Positions 33,601 to 45,670 of a stretch of 64,000 bases of DNA are shown one piece after another. Source of the DNA: Amphibalanus amphitrite (taxonomy: Eukaryota > Arthropoda > Thecostraca > Balanomorpha > Balanidae); contig NW_024881863.1 of assembly GCF_019059575.1 (NCBI RefSeq), forward strand, positions 1-64,000, in the 5' to 3' direction. Numbering within the stretch: the first letter of the stretch is position 1; each line of letters starts with the position of its first letter. The notes beneath the pieces are model-generated. The model saw only the letters and a program-made list of their open reading frames with translations, was not told where the DNA came from and made no database searches. The translations under genes and the position numbers were made by a program.

Positions 33601-36600
33601 TTGTTTGACTGGCCCGATGTGAACTGAATTGGCTTGTTTAGGTTCTGATCTGACATGCCCTTGTTTGACATAACTTAGCTTGCGGAAATAATTTGAGCCG
33701 TATTATGGAACAGTTACATCAGTTAGGACCCTTAATTAGTATGTCATGCATATCAACATCATTAATCGTGATCAAAATCACTTGGCGAAATTTTTCCTCG
33801 CATACGACAGTTTTTGTTTTTATATGGGCGCTGGTGCTAGTTTTATACCAGAGCCGTCAGCATCGCAGTCTCCAGAACCGTTTTCGTTGATGCGCGTTAC
33901 GAGTTTTACTGATGCTTGCAGAAAGCATGGAGCTGCAAATTCTTTCAGATAAAAGTAAGACAGTAGCCTAATTCGCTTCAATGCAACATGAAATTTGTTG
34001 TGTAAATGCACAGCTATAGTGACATTCAGTTCACAAGGCGTTACCTCACGTCGTAAAATTATTATCAAGAGACCGCTGTAGGGGCTCGTGGTCAGACTAC
34101 GGCGAGCCAAGACTGGAACAAGTAGATTCTGTCTGACCCCCTTGGCTAGTCAGTGACAAATCTGGCAACAGGACTGGTGGTCAGCGGGGAATCTGGTAAC
34201 AGCTGCGGCGGCCGGTCCCGCGTCCGTGCCAAACTCTTGTCTAACTCTTCCGGCAGCGCGCGGGCGACGCGGCGGGCAGGCGCTGTAGGGCGGAGCGGCG
34301 GCTTTAGGGCGGGGGCGGCGGCTGTAGGGCGGGGGCAGCTGGTGTCCTAACAGTGAGCCGTGTGGCAGTGTTTGTACAGATGCTCTAACATCTGATCGGT
34401 GTGAGTGTTTGCTGACGCGTTTCCTCTGAAGCTTCTTTGGTTCCTGGCGATTGTGTCCGGTTGTCAGTATTGTGGCAGTATCTGGGAAAAGCGCGGATGG
34501 GCTTGAGAGGGACTCTGTTGCAAATAACTAACCCGCTAACCAAACATGCATTCACGGTGTCACTGCCACTGTCATTGTTAAACCTTTGTCTCATGTTTGT
34601 ACTAAACAGCGTTACTATCTACCTTTATTGGTCACCGAGTGTGAGCTCTTGTCAGTTAGCTTAGGTTGCGTCGTTCGCGATGGTCCGCAATCGTAGCATT
34701 TTGTAGCCGAGGTTACCTGCGTTATAACTTATTACGTGAACGAAACGTGTGGCTAGTTGGTATCATGCTTAGTGTCCCACGTTTGTTTAGAAGTCACTGT
34801 GCATGTTCAATCAAAAGAATATTGCTTTTTTCGTTGGCTAGGACCTGGCGTGTCCTTTGTTTGGAAAATATTTGGTTTGGATGTCCGTTGGGAGACGAAG
34901 CTTGGTCACGGTCACAATATATTCTTTATTTGCTTTAACAAAGCCAGTTAACAGGACGTATTCTCGTAGTACGTTGACTAGATGCTATGGACATTTGTTT
35001 GCGAAACTAGAGAATAGTGAAGCAATGCTAATACTTTCGTCATGCCTCAAAATCTAAGGACTGAGTTCAAAAGTAACGTATGCCTATTTGCAATGGTTCA
35101 CGGCGTCTCAGTGTATGATGCGTTTGTTATCATTGCAATATGTCTAAGGTAAATAAATATAAACAAAACGTCTCACTAACTCACCTACAGTCAATGTGGT
35201 ATTCTGTCTGACTTGATATGAGACACATTTTCACAGAAATTGTTACAACATAGACGTTAGGCGGCACGGGCGGACATCGATAGCAGCGCCTCTATCGGTC
35301 ACTAGGGAAAGCTGGGCTGTAGGCGACGAAATACCGGCTGAGTTGTCACACGTTGAATAGGTTTATAGCCATCCGTCTTGTGAAAAAGTTGAACTTTTGC
35401 CTTTAATATTTCTACAGGCAATTTTAGAAGTGTCTTCACATGGATTACAAAACCGTTTAGATTATTGTATTCACTTCAAGCCTTCCCTATTGTTCTTGAT
35501 GATGCGGGAACTATTTCTAATTAGTGTTTCTAGCTTAGTAAAAGAACATATTGTGCAAACGATGAAAAAAAACATAAATGGAAGATTTTAAATGCAATTT
35601 TCTCTAACAATTAATGGTAAATTCTCTACATATCAAGGAAAAGGTGCATGCTAACTGATAATTTAAAGTTCTTGGGGCCAGTTGTTTTCTTCTTTTCTTA
35701 CGTCGCCCCAATGGCCGCGAATACACTTGTGATAACACCTATCGATATAAACTAAGAAGCGGAGTGATGTCGGCATGCCCAAATGCATTTTTTGCGTAAG
35801 TTATGGTCACGCCTCTTCTTGCTGCCTGAATTGAATCACGATGCCTATCGCCGGTTTGGACCGCTGACCAATTAAATGTGTGAAACTATGAGGCGATTTG
35901 GGTCTGTCAACGACAGCTCTGCATCCCACGTGGTCTACTGTCTGAGGCCCTGATTAGTGATTAAGCCCTCCATGGTCCACTGGCTCAGGTCCTGGACTCC
36001 TGATTAAGCCCGCCGGGCCGGCGCCCGACAGGTCTATTCTAGTGCACAATCAATGGCAGGACCGACAGTGTAGTGCGCGAGATAAGACCGACCACTAATA
36101 AAGGCTGGGGGGGGGGGGGGCGGGCCCACAGAGGGCGGGCTGTGATTACCTTATTACCTTCCAGCAGTGGGCATCATAGCCGGGATCTCTGATGTTATTA
36201 TTGTGGAACTCTGACAGCTGATCGGAAATCGAACACAGTTCCGGCCCGGGAGCTGTTGGTATACGGCGCCAGAGGGGATTAATTAAAAATGTGTTTGTTG
36301 CATTCACTTTTTAATCTTGCACCGTGTACGTATCTTTTTGTTAATTGTTTGAAAGAGAAAGTTTAGTTCAGAACGCACCTATGAGAGCAGACTATTCTTT
36401 AGTTTGTGCGCAAAAATTGAAATTTTTATTGAGCTAACTCAGCAAACGAATGAGTAATAAAACGGGAATGTTTAATTTAAAATGCAAGACATGATAAATT
36501 TGATAGCTGGGCACAACTACTTAGGCATGCCACGTGAAATTATTAATTCCTTGCAAAACGCAGACAGCTGCTGTCTATCAGTAAAAGGGCTTCCGAGGAG

Positions 36601-37880
36601 TTAATAGTGTTGGAGTGAAACTGATCATCCGAACTGATAAACGGCACTACTCCAGCCAGCTTTTCCCTTCGATCTGCAATGCCCTAATGTCCCATATACC
36701 CAACGCCCAACGTAACAGCACAGCCGTACTGCAAACCGGTAACCAGCCCTTAGAGATCTGCGACCTGCGCGCCCCCTACGTCAGCTTTCGTCGCCTGCAG
36801 TCGCAGGGCGCAGCGTCAGTGAGTACTGAGTGCAGACTGCAGACCCGTGCAGGCCGGATGGAGGCAGCTTTTCACCCGCCTAGCAGCAAGCGACCTTATT
36901 TGGACGACAGACATACGCCTTCGCCGCCGCACCGAGCTACTCGCGAGTCGCGAGACGCACCTTTTCTGCTTCAGGCCGCGCCGCGAGCCGGCGAGCGGCC
37001 ACCCATTCAGTAATGGGCTGGCAGCGGCGCCTGCTGCCACCTGGTGAATAAACTGAGAACTATACTATTGTAGCTCACCCTGGGACAGGTGAGAAGGAGC
37101 TGACGTGAGAAATAGATCAATGGATTTAGCTTCAATCTGGTATGTCAGTTGGTGATCGACATGTAAGTTGCTCGTGCGAGAATTCCAATCAGTAGTTAAT
37201 GAGCTTGCGCTTGCATCCAGGAAACCGAAAAATATTGTTAAATAGTTTCATAAAAACCATGATTAATATCTATCAATAAATCGGTAATTATTAACGGCGA
37301 TAATTGCATCGAAAGCTCCAAAGCTCGCTTAGGTGGCTTATAAAAAAATGAGACCTGTGCATCCGACAGGGAGCACCTCAGTCAGGTCAACTTGACCAAC
37401 TACTGACAGTGATGTGAGCTACTTCATTTGTTCTCGCGGCGGACGGTAGCAAAAATCGTCGCGAAAGAGCACGACAAAATCATTGGAAGTAGTAATGTCT
37501 TAAAAAAGAGGATCAAGAAGCAAGCGAACAACTAGACCTCTGCGGGTGATACGACTCTCCCGGTTAGCGGCCATTGGTTTTATTTGACTTGCCGGTGTAA
37601 CGTAATTCATATTGTGGTATGACAGTTTGACGTTTGTGAAAAGCGATTGTGTTCACATTATCGCTTTTCACTAACGTAATTCAGTTGACCGGTGATTGCA
37701 ATGCTGAAGTGCAAAATTAGATAGACACTACTCTAACTAGCTGACGTAAATGCAGAAGCACCGCATCACACTGCTAAAGTCGGTCTCATTATCGTTTCCG
37801 ATCGACACTGTGGTTGAACGCCTTCTCAAGGCCTCTTTTAGATAAAGCTCTGCTCGGTTGCGTCTCTCGGGAATTCAGAC
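33601..37880. other. intergenic DNA with two GC-rich islands
   Basis: No coding exon was recognised. 34195-34345 is GC rich with GC boxes (GGGCGGGGGC near 34309 and 34330) and could be a promoter or first untranslated exon for gene B, which needs an upstream exon. 36690-37040 is another GC-rich patch with a 132-codon plus-strand frame (36615-37013) followed by AATAAA at 37047-37052. Its product resembles nothing I know. Confidence 0.35.
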
Positions 37881-37900
37881 CATTGCATCGGATAATTTAA

Positions 37901-38901
37901 CCCGCGCACCGACGGGGGTCTGCGCCAACTTCGCACCGACGGGGGGGGGGGCGGATGACCGCCCCCCCCCCCTGAGATCTCGAGAACGAAGCAAGATAGC
38001 GACAAGCGGTAAACGGCATCGGATACGCACGGCCAAGATCTACAATTTTTACAAAGGTCATTTTCAGGTCAGGTCAAAGATGACGTCACAGGGGTCGAAA
38101 AAGTCAAAATGGCGGCGCTAGACATGGAGAGTTTTTCTCGAATAACTTTCGAATTAGTCAAGATAGGAACAAACTAAGGGCATCATCGTGATCCTCTCAT
38201 CAATCCGCATCGAATGATATATATGTTGACCTCGAAAGGTCAAGGTCAAAGGTTGACCTCAGGTCACGTGACCTCGAGGTCATCATGTATATCATTCGAT
38301 GCGTCTTGACGAGATGAACACAATGAGACCATCCACGCGTCTGTATCTTGTTCCTGTACGGAGTTATTGGCCAACAACCTTTGGTGACCTTTGATGACGT
38401 CACATGACCTCACAGCTGCCCAACAGCAAAACAGACCTCAAGGTAGTGAAGGTTGATCGTATATGAAGTCATGTATGGTATATGGGGCCATTCCGACCCG
38501 TTTTAGTGGTAAAAACAGGGAGTTGATTTTTCCCCCATTGACTTATAATGGGGAGGTCGCGAAATTGACCTGACCTTAGGTCACCGATATCAAAATTCCG
38601 AGATATACAAATTGTAGCTACTAATGACCTAATAATATCCTGCGACTTTCAAAGGCCTCCGACATCTACTGTAGCTCTGGCACGGTGACAAAGTTGCAAA
38701 AAAGTGACTTGAGGTTGGGTCATTCAAAGTGACCTGGTGACCTGACCTTAAAAGGTAGGAGGTTCAAACTTGCACACCATGTGTAAAATTGATGAGGTTA
38801 TAGTCATACCAAATTTCGCGGCGCTACGCGCCGCGGTTTTCCCGCTATTCGCGAAAAACCTCAGGGGGGCGGATATCCGCCCCCCCCCGTCGGTGCGAGG
38901 G
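37901..38901. mobile_element. TTAA-flanked non-autonomous element (piggyBac-like), AGGTCA-rich
   Basis: TTAA borders lie at 37897-37900 and 38902-38905. The ends are CCCGCGCACCGACGG and, read inward from the right, CCCTCGCACCGACGG (14 of 15 identical). Ends beginning CCC at a TTAA target fit the piggyBac superfamily. The interior carries dense AGGTCA/TGACCT motifs, a TGACGTCA, and stretches shared with the arms of the palindrome at 23436. No transposase is present. Confidence 0.8.
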
Positions 38902-39096
38902 TTAAAGGGCGGTAGGTATTCGACGCAACGCCGTATAGCTTTTTTACGATTCTTAAGTCTCTCGGATTTGGTTTTCTTATACGTTAGGTACGGTGCAAAG
39001 TACGTATTCGCTTTGAATTGATTATTTCCAGCGTAAGACAGCGTCACAGTTAGCCGGATAGCTGAAGGTGTCGAACGTTTTGGACACTCGTTATAA

Positions 39097-39976
39097 CCCT
39101 ATTAGTGGCAGGGGGGGGGGTTGTTTTTATCCACCCCTCAGGTTTTTCGGGAATATCTCCGAAACCGCTGAAGCTACGATGCTGAAATTTTCTGACTTTT
39201 CCTAAAACTAAATTGGGCACATTCCCTGAAAATTTCAAGTTCATAACTTTACCAGGGGCGGCTCCAGGGCATTGGGAATTGGGGGGTCCTATTCGTGAAG
39301 CGAGTCATTTGGGCGAAGATCACGATGCTGCACCAGTTTTACGAACAGTAAATGAAAGATATCATGTGATAACATATACAAAGTTATTGTGCATCCTCTT
39401 TTGACACGTTTTTGCTATAATAGGCGGATCCAGGCGTCCAAAAAGGGGGGTTGTTTTTTTACCTCCCAACATAGGTACCCTGACACCGCCTATGCATGAC
39501 CAATACAATTTTAGTCGTTCTCTCATAAGAAAATTGTAACATAACAAGACCATTGCCACCCTTTTTAGAAACAGTACCAACAAAAACCTTATTTACTATA
39601 CTTTTTGTGTACCCCCAATCTCAATGATCTGTATCCGCCTATGATTTTTGAAAATGCATATTTTTAGGATCCATGTGAATTCCTGGTTCATTCTCTATCG
39701 ATCGGCGAAAGTTGCGTTAAGATTGGTTCAGAAACCTGGCCGTGATAAACAGTCTAAAATGTATCTGCAATTTGCCCTTTTTTACCCCCCTCTACCCCCC
39801 TATTGACATTTTTTAATTTTATTTTTTTAGAAATGTAGATCTCGTTGAGCCAAATCGAATGCCGTTTGAATTTTGAAAATCGGCCCGTTAGATCTCGAGA
39901 TATCAAGGGGGGGTCGTAAACAGCCCCCCCCCCCTGCCACTAATATGGGGTAGCCAGGAGCCTGCCACTAATAGGG
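39097..39976. mobile_element. complete copy of the transposon seen at 1-797
   Basis: The perfect 16-bp inverted ends CCCTATTAGTGGCAGG...CCTGCCACTAATAGGG are flanked by ATAA on both sides (39093-39096, 39977-39980). The first copy has TTAA after its right end, so ATAA looks like a variant target of a TTAA-specific element. It is 880 bp long with no transposase. It lies only 191 bp from the TTAA-flanked element ending at 38901. Confidence 0.85.
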
Positions 39977-40158
39977 ATAACTAAATGCTCGCTATAAAAA
40001 TCAACGCAATGTTATCACATGACTTAATTACGTGATAAATCGATAAAAAAATCAATTAATCTATGGTTCAATGAGCTTGATTAAAAAAAAAACAACTGTT
40101 TTAAATTGAACTTTATTTGCCTTTCATTGGATCGAACATGGCGTAGTTGTGCACTTAA

Positions 40159-40625
40159 AGGGACCCTCCCACCTTAACATTAGTTTTGAGTTGAGATAGC
40201 CAAATTGGTGGCCATGGCCTGAAAATACCGGTTTGGGCATTCACAACATCGAAAAATGCTTTAATTCGGAGATATGGAATTTCAAACTTGCAGTTTTCGG
40301 ATTCTAAGGGGCTAATGCATTGGTATGCCCCCTTAGAATTTGTGACGTCAGCGGAGATCTAACGATTTTTAAATCTTTTACTAAAACGTTTGGCAGCACG
40401 CGGTGGTATATGCTGCTTTGCGCGCAACAAATGCCGCACTTTCAAATAAAGTCGCTAGGAACAGCGGAGATCCCAAAAAGTAAACAAAAGTAAAAGTCTT
40501 ATATCTTGAAAACCGGTGAATATTTTTCGATGAAATTTGGTAGATATTCATTTTTGCTCTTTCTGAACCGAGCGACATCACTTTCATGCCAATTCATTAA
40601 CTTTTTTGAAGGTGGGAGGGTCCCT
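40159..40625. mobile_element. 467-bp TTAA-flanked MITE
   Basis: The perfect 17-bp inverted ends AGGGACCCTCCCACCTT are flanked by TTAA at 40155-40158 and 40626-40629. The target fits piggyBac or Kolobok; the ends differ from the neighbouring CCC-ended family, so it is a separate lineage. Non-coding. Confidence 0.88.
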
Positions 40626-40979
40626 TTAAAGCGATACGACAGCCTTTAAAAAAATCCTTAAATAGTAGGCGCAATGCCCGAACCCTATCAATAATTTCGA
40701 TATTTCAGCATAAATGGCATTGGCCATATGGTGATGCAAAGTAAGAACTAAGAATGACTTTGGTATCCTAAAATGAGCCACTGGACCCTTACGGCCATGA
40801 ATTTTTAAGTGTCCCTGTGGCCTGTACCAAAAGTGACACATCTTACAAGTAAGCTTATGTGCGATTGAGCCCTTTCCAGTTTTCCACCGTTTACTTGCTG
40901 TTATGTCGCGATTTTGGAATTCGTGCTTTAGCCTTTCCGATCCCATCTCGAGGGTTTTGTTCCATCATATCCGTATTTA

Positions 40980-41870
40980 TTCGCCGCAATGTGCCCTGCT
41001 CCGTCATTATGGCTTCCCGTGGTGTAATAATAGCGTCATCGGGCTGACCAGGTGCGCCACCGCCGGAAGATCCGTCTCGCCTGGATGCTCCTACCCCTAC
41101 TCCAGGCTAATTGGAATGTGGCTCGGTTGTACCGCGCTTGGACGCTCCATGCACGGTACGATCCCTGACAGAGGTCACGCTGTGGTGGCCGATCTCTAGC
41201 ACCCCTTCGAGGGGTGGCGATGGCAGGTGGCGTGACCCAGACGCGTCTGGAGTGTCGGTGACTCACTGACCTCGGCCCTGTGCCGTCGGTGACAGGGGGT
41301 TCGTCCAGCCGCGGTCGACCTGGCAGCCGCGGCCGCCGCGGCACCGCTGTCAGAGACCGTACAGGGGCGGTGGCCGCGGCGCCGGGCCTAGTCAGAGCGC
41401 GCGCAGGCGTGGAGGAGGGGTGTAGTCATAACGCGCGTCCTGGAACGGTCGATCGGCACGCCCCCATCGCCGTAGAATACGTCAGTGCGTCCTCGGGCGA
41501 GGTTTCTTCTCCAGGTGAGTCCCTTGAGCGCGTGGCTTGCCGTCGCGCCGGCAGTGTCGGTGTCCTTGTAGCCAGCGACGGGAAGCGGCGAGCGCTCACC
41601 TTTTCAAATCACCTGTTGGTAGCGTCCCTGGCGACGTCGCGGCGTCGGGCTAGCGTCGCTCAGCAACGGCTCGACAATGCAACGCGTGACCACCGGAACC
41701 GGCTTCCTTTGTTGGGGCCGGTGGGCACAGGGGAGGGTCATGCGTTGGGGAATATTGAGCGTCATACACCGCTCCCGTGTCCGTGGGCCGTGGCTGTAGC
41801 GGAGCTGGCTGACCGCAGTGCCGTTCCACGAAGGAGGCGAATCATCGCCGAGTGATGCGGTTCATGGGAA
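40980..41870. other. GC-rich region, no recognisable gene
   Basis: CpG-dense DNA of about 900 bp has open frames on both strands (longest 41280-41855 plus, 191 codons). Arg/Ala-rich translations without any known domain suggest composition rather than coding. It could be a CpG island or an exon of an unrecognised gene. Confidence 0.25.
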
Positions 41871-43487
41871 CTCTGTCTACTAGTGGAGAATCTGGTGGCT
41901 GCCTGCCATGCCGGCGTGGGGTTTCCTGGCGACTGGCTAGCAGTTGATTTAATCTCCTATTTTATCACCGGCTACAGAAATGATTTCGCACTTCTTTTTG
42001 CACCGAAACGTTTACCCCAAATATCTTGATTATTGAAAATTTCGTTGTTCCTCAGTTATGTGAGATCTGTACTCCGTAGACCTCTCACATTGACCTCTGG
42101 GCCCAGAAGTCACCATCCTGTCCTGTTAGGTTTACTGCAAGCTCGAAGTGTGCACTTATACAATATACCTTGATACATACATTGGTCTCTCTCGCCCTGC
42201 ATGTTCTATTGATTGATTCTGTCAATATACTACCGCGTTGACGCTCAGCACAGTCGCGTGTCCACAAGGACAGCCACTACAGTTTTCCTTTCCTTCTTCG
42301 ACCACCGGCTATAGTATACAGCGTGGCCCGACAGTAACACTTTTGTTAGGCGTGAGCAGTTGGCTCGATATGGAATAAGCTAAAATCTAGATCAACAGCT
42401 CTTTTGAAGCAGGGCGAAATACAGTTTACGGGTATAAAATGAGTGGAATGGTGTCGAATGGTGTCGGTATGCTGGCCTTGCGATACATGGCGGGTAATGT
42501 TACCGTATCACGTGATTCACCGGGAGAGGTGACCACATGACCCAGTGACCTTTTGAACTACGAAGCAAGTGAAACTGACCGGCTATACCTACGTTTTGCC
42601 GATGTGCGACGAATGTACCCGACTTGCCCATGTTTGTAGATAGATATTCCTGTAATTAATATTTTTTGCATCAAGTTAGCCTGAAACTGAAACAAAACAT
42701 AATAAATATTCCTCCTAAGTGGTAACTGCATTTTCGATTTGCTATGAATAACTCAGGATATATTTGTCTAAAAATGGATGAAACGTCCCGCCCCACGTTG
42801 CAGGACCACCATCTAAATAAATCACTCGGTTCGATGTTGTTTTAGTGACCATTCGGTTCATACCCCACCTTTGACATCCAGCACCCGTGCGGTGAGCTCC
42901 AACAGTCCAGTATGAACCAGTTCTGTCGTTGATAAGTGTCTTCCGTCTCCGTGGCCTACTTGGCAGTAGTTCGTGGGGCCGGTGATCTGATGTAGCTTCG
43001 ACATCTTCCTGAAAGATCACAGACCTGAAAGAAGGCCCCTTTACCGCCGAGACCGACCCACTTAGGGGAGGAGGTTGTAGTAGCATGGCTGTTCGCGACG
43101 ACTTCAAGCTTAGTTGTATAAAGTCTCGTGCTTTCGTATGTTACAGCCGGACCCGGGACCATGGCCACATGGTCAAACTGTAATAATGTAACATAGCTCG
43201 ACTGAATACTAGATTGACCTTGACGGGGCTGCAACAGACCGTGATGGTTCCCTTTGAATAGTTTCGGAGTCTAGAGCATTATTCTACGGCCTAGCTATGT
43301 GTCTGATCAGTGAATTTCACGTCGAGACATTGATACGACGTGTCTTTTTGAAAAGCGTTATCTGATTCATACCTAACCGACCCGACCTCCTTGGCCCTCC
43401 TTTTGGACCCGTCTCCTCCGCCATGCCCATTTATGGTCAGCGCTGACCCACTGTTGCGCAATGTGGTGAGGTGACTCGTCGGGTCGT

Positions 43488-43568
43488 TTTTGCCTCTCCC
43501 TTCCCCTCTGACCCTCTCCCCTCCCCTCCTTCCCTCTCCCTACCCCTCCCTCTCTCCGCCTCACCCCA
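43488..43568. repeat. polypyrimidine tract
   Basis: About 80 bases of almost pure C and T (CCTCTCCC-type units) form a purine-pyrimidine strand bias with potential for triplex DNA. It is not next to a recognised splice acceptor. Confidence 0.7.
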
Positions 43569-43870
43569 CCGCATGCAGTGCACGTAGCGTAAAACGGTCG
43601 ACCCTGACCTTTGTGTCTGAAGCTCGCTGTTCCACTAACCGAGCACCTGGGCCCAACCAACTGAGTGTCAAACCACGCTGGACAGTGGGTAGCCAATGGG
43701 CCATGACGACTAATGGGGCCATGACTGGCACTCTTTTAGCTCGATTCGCCGGGCTTGTGGCGTGTGTGGCGAGTACGATCACCCATGGATTGATTCTGCG
43801 TTTTGAATTGACGTGGTTTTGTTCGTGAGTAATCAGCAAAGCGTCGATTTGACGTCAATATTTAAATTAA

Positions 43871-45340
43871 CCCGCGCCCCAGTGGCGGTCTCAGCCAACT
43901 TCGCCGTAGTGGGGGGGGGGGGGCATATGTTACCACCCACCTCTAACTCAAAAACTAAGAGGGCTAGAAAGACGCGGTAAAAAGCAATCGATAGCTCTCA
44001 ATGCGTACGTTTGAAAATATTATTTCGGTCATTTTTCATCTTAGAGCAATATTGGGGTCACTGGAGGTCATCAAAGATCAAAATTTGCCAAATGTCATTA
44101 TAGTTCTCCGAAAACATGCATTTATCCCAGGAACTATGATAGCTAGAAAAAACGCATGGAAGAGCAATCGATAGCTCTTGAACTCTTCTTTCGATAAGGT
44201 CATCATCAAAATTGACCTCAGGTCAACGGTTTAGCCTCCAGAGGGCAAAAACTCAAAAAATAGCTGTTTTTACGAAAAGTGTTTTTCGACAATAACTGTT
44301 GACTAAAAAAAGCCACGACATTTCTATTGCCAGAATCGTGTTCCTCTCGCCGAGACGCATCGAATAAACTATAATTTGACCTTTCAAGGTCAACTTGAAA
44401 ATTTGACCTCAGGTCAAGGTCATGACCTGACCGGAAAAGGTCATGTTGCATATCAGTCGATGCGTCTCGGCAAGACAAACACAATGAGACCATCCCCAGC
44501 GTTCTATCTCTTTCCAATCGAGAGTTATTGGCAAAAATATGTTTGTAGCCTCTAATGACCTCGGATGACCTTTCTAGAGGCTATCAGCAAAAACGACACC
44601 TTGGTCGTCACGGGTGGTCCAAATCATTGTGATTCTGAAATATTTGGACTGTTCCTATGCGTACACACGGATCTAGAGGCATTTTCATTTTTCTCCACTG
44701 ACTTATAATGGTAAGGTCACGCCACTGACCTGACCTTAGGTCACGGATATAAAAAAATCCGAGATATACAAATTGTAGCGCCCGTAACATCATGCAATCC
44801 ACCAAGTTTGAAACCTTTCTGACAAACACTGCAGGCTGGACATGATTGCAAACTTTTTTAGGCTTGGTCAGTTAACTTGACCTGGTGACCTGACCTGACA
44901 TGACCTGGGGTCAAAAATTTCACACATTGTCCAAAATTAATGTACAAAAAGCTACCCCAAGCGGCGCGCAGCGCCGCTTTGGGGTCATTTTTCTCCATTG
45001 ACTTATAATGGTAAGGTCACGCCACTGACCTGACCTTAGGTCACGGATATAAAAAATTCGAGATATAAAAATTGTAGGCGCCCATAACATCATGCAATCC
45101 ACCAAGTTTGAAACCTTTCTGACAAACACTGCAGGCTGGACATGATCGTAAACTTTTTTAGGCTTGGTCAGTTAACTTGACCTGGTGACCTGACCTGACA
45201 TGACCTGGGGTCAAAAATTTCACACATTGTCCAAAATTAATGTACAAAAAGCTACCCCAAGCCGCCGCGGTTTTTTATTCACACGCGAAAAACGCGACAG
45301 GGTGGTAACATATGCCCCCCCCCCCCCACTGGGGCGAAGG
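43871..45340. mobile_element. TTAA-flanked piggyBac-like element with internal 300-bp duplication
   Basis: TTAA lies at 43867-43870 and 45341-45344. The ends CCCGCGCCCCAGTGG and, from the right, CCTTCGCCCCAGTGG are related to those of 37901-38901, and both elements have a CCAACTTCGC repeat just inside followed by a long G-run. The interior is AGGTCA-rich, and one ~275-bp stretch is repeated with a period of exactly 300 bp (from about 44685 and 44985). No transposase. Confidence 0.8.
44685..45261. repeat. tandem duplication with 300-bp period
   Basis: The block starting TTTTTCTCCA(C/T)TGACTTATAATGG and ending near CAAAAAGCTACCCCAAGC occurs twice with very few differences. The copies are joined by a GC hairpin, GCGGCGCGCAGCGCCGC, near 44960. 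Confidence 0.9.
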
Positions 45341-45510
45341 TTAAATAGCAGATGATGTGGTGCTTTGAATCTAAAAATGGTTATTCCGGTGGTTGATTTA
45401 CTTTGCATGAAGTTATTATGCAGTTGTGCTTAGCATTAGACAGACAATTATTGCCACAATCACACACGCATCGTTTATGTTTGGGCCCAATTATGTAGCC
45501 TCAACTTATA

Positions 45511-45670
45511 CACCTTTTTGCACTCAAAATAGGCATCTTTTCATTCAATTTCGGCAAATTGCATTCAATTTCAGCGATCTCTCATTTGCTTTGAATAGAG
45601 AGATCGCTAAAATTGAATGCAATTCGCCGAAATTGAATGAAAAGATGCCTATTTTGAGTGCAAAAAGGTG
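45511..45670. mobile_element. 160-bp hairpin MITE at a TA target
   Basis: Two arms of about 73 bases, beginning CACCTTTTTGCACTCAAAAT and ending in its reverse complement, are almost perfectly complementary around a loop of about 14 bases. TA flanks both sides (45509-45510 and 45671-45672), as in Tc1/mariner-type MITEs. A transcript would form a long hairpin and could feed small-RNA pathways. Confidence 0.8.

Noticed and set aside
36615..37013. 132-codon frame followed by AATAAA as a possible terminal exon
   Set aside because: No recognisable domain, no convincing acceptor and a GC-rich context; mentioned only as a possibility in the regional entry.
37636..37671. Inverted repeat GTGAAAAGCGAT as a transposon end
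   Set aside because: Only 12-bp arms, no target duplication and no matching copy in the window.
41280..41855. 191-codon frame in GC-rich DNA as a possible gene
   Set aside because: Arg/Ala/Val-rich with no domain, overlapped by an equally open minus-strand frame; explained by high GC.
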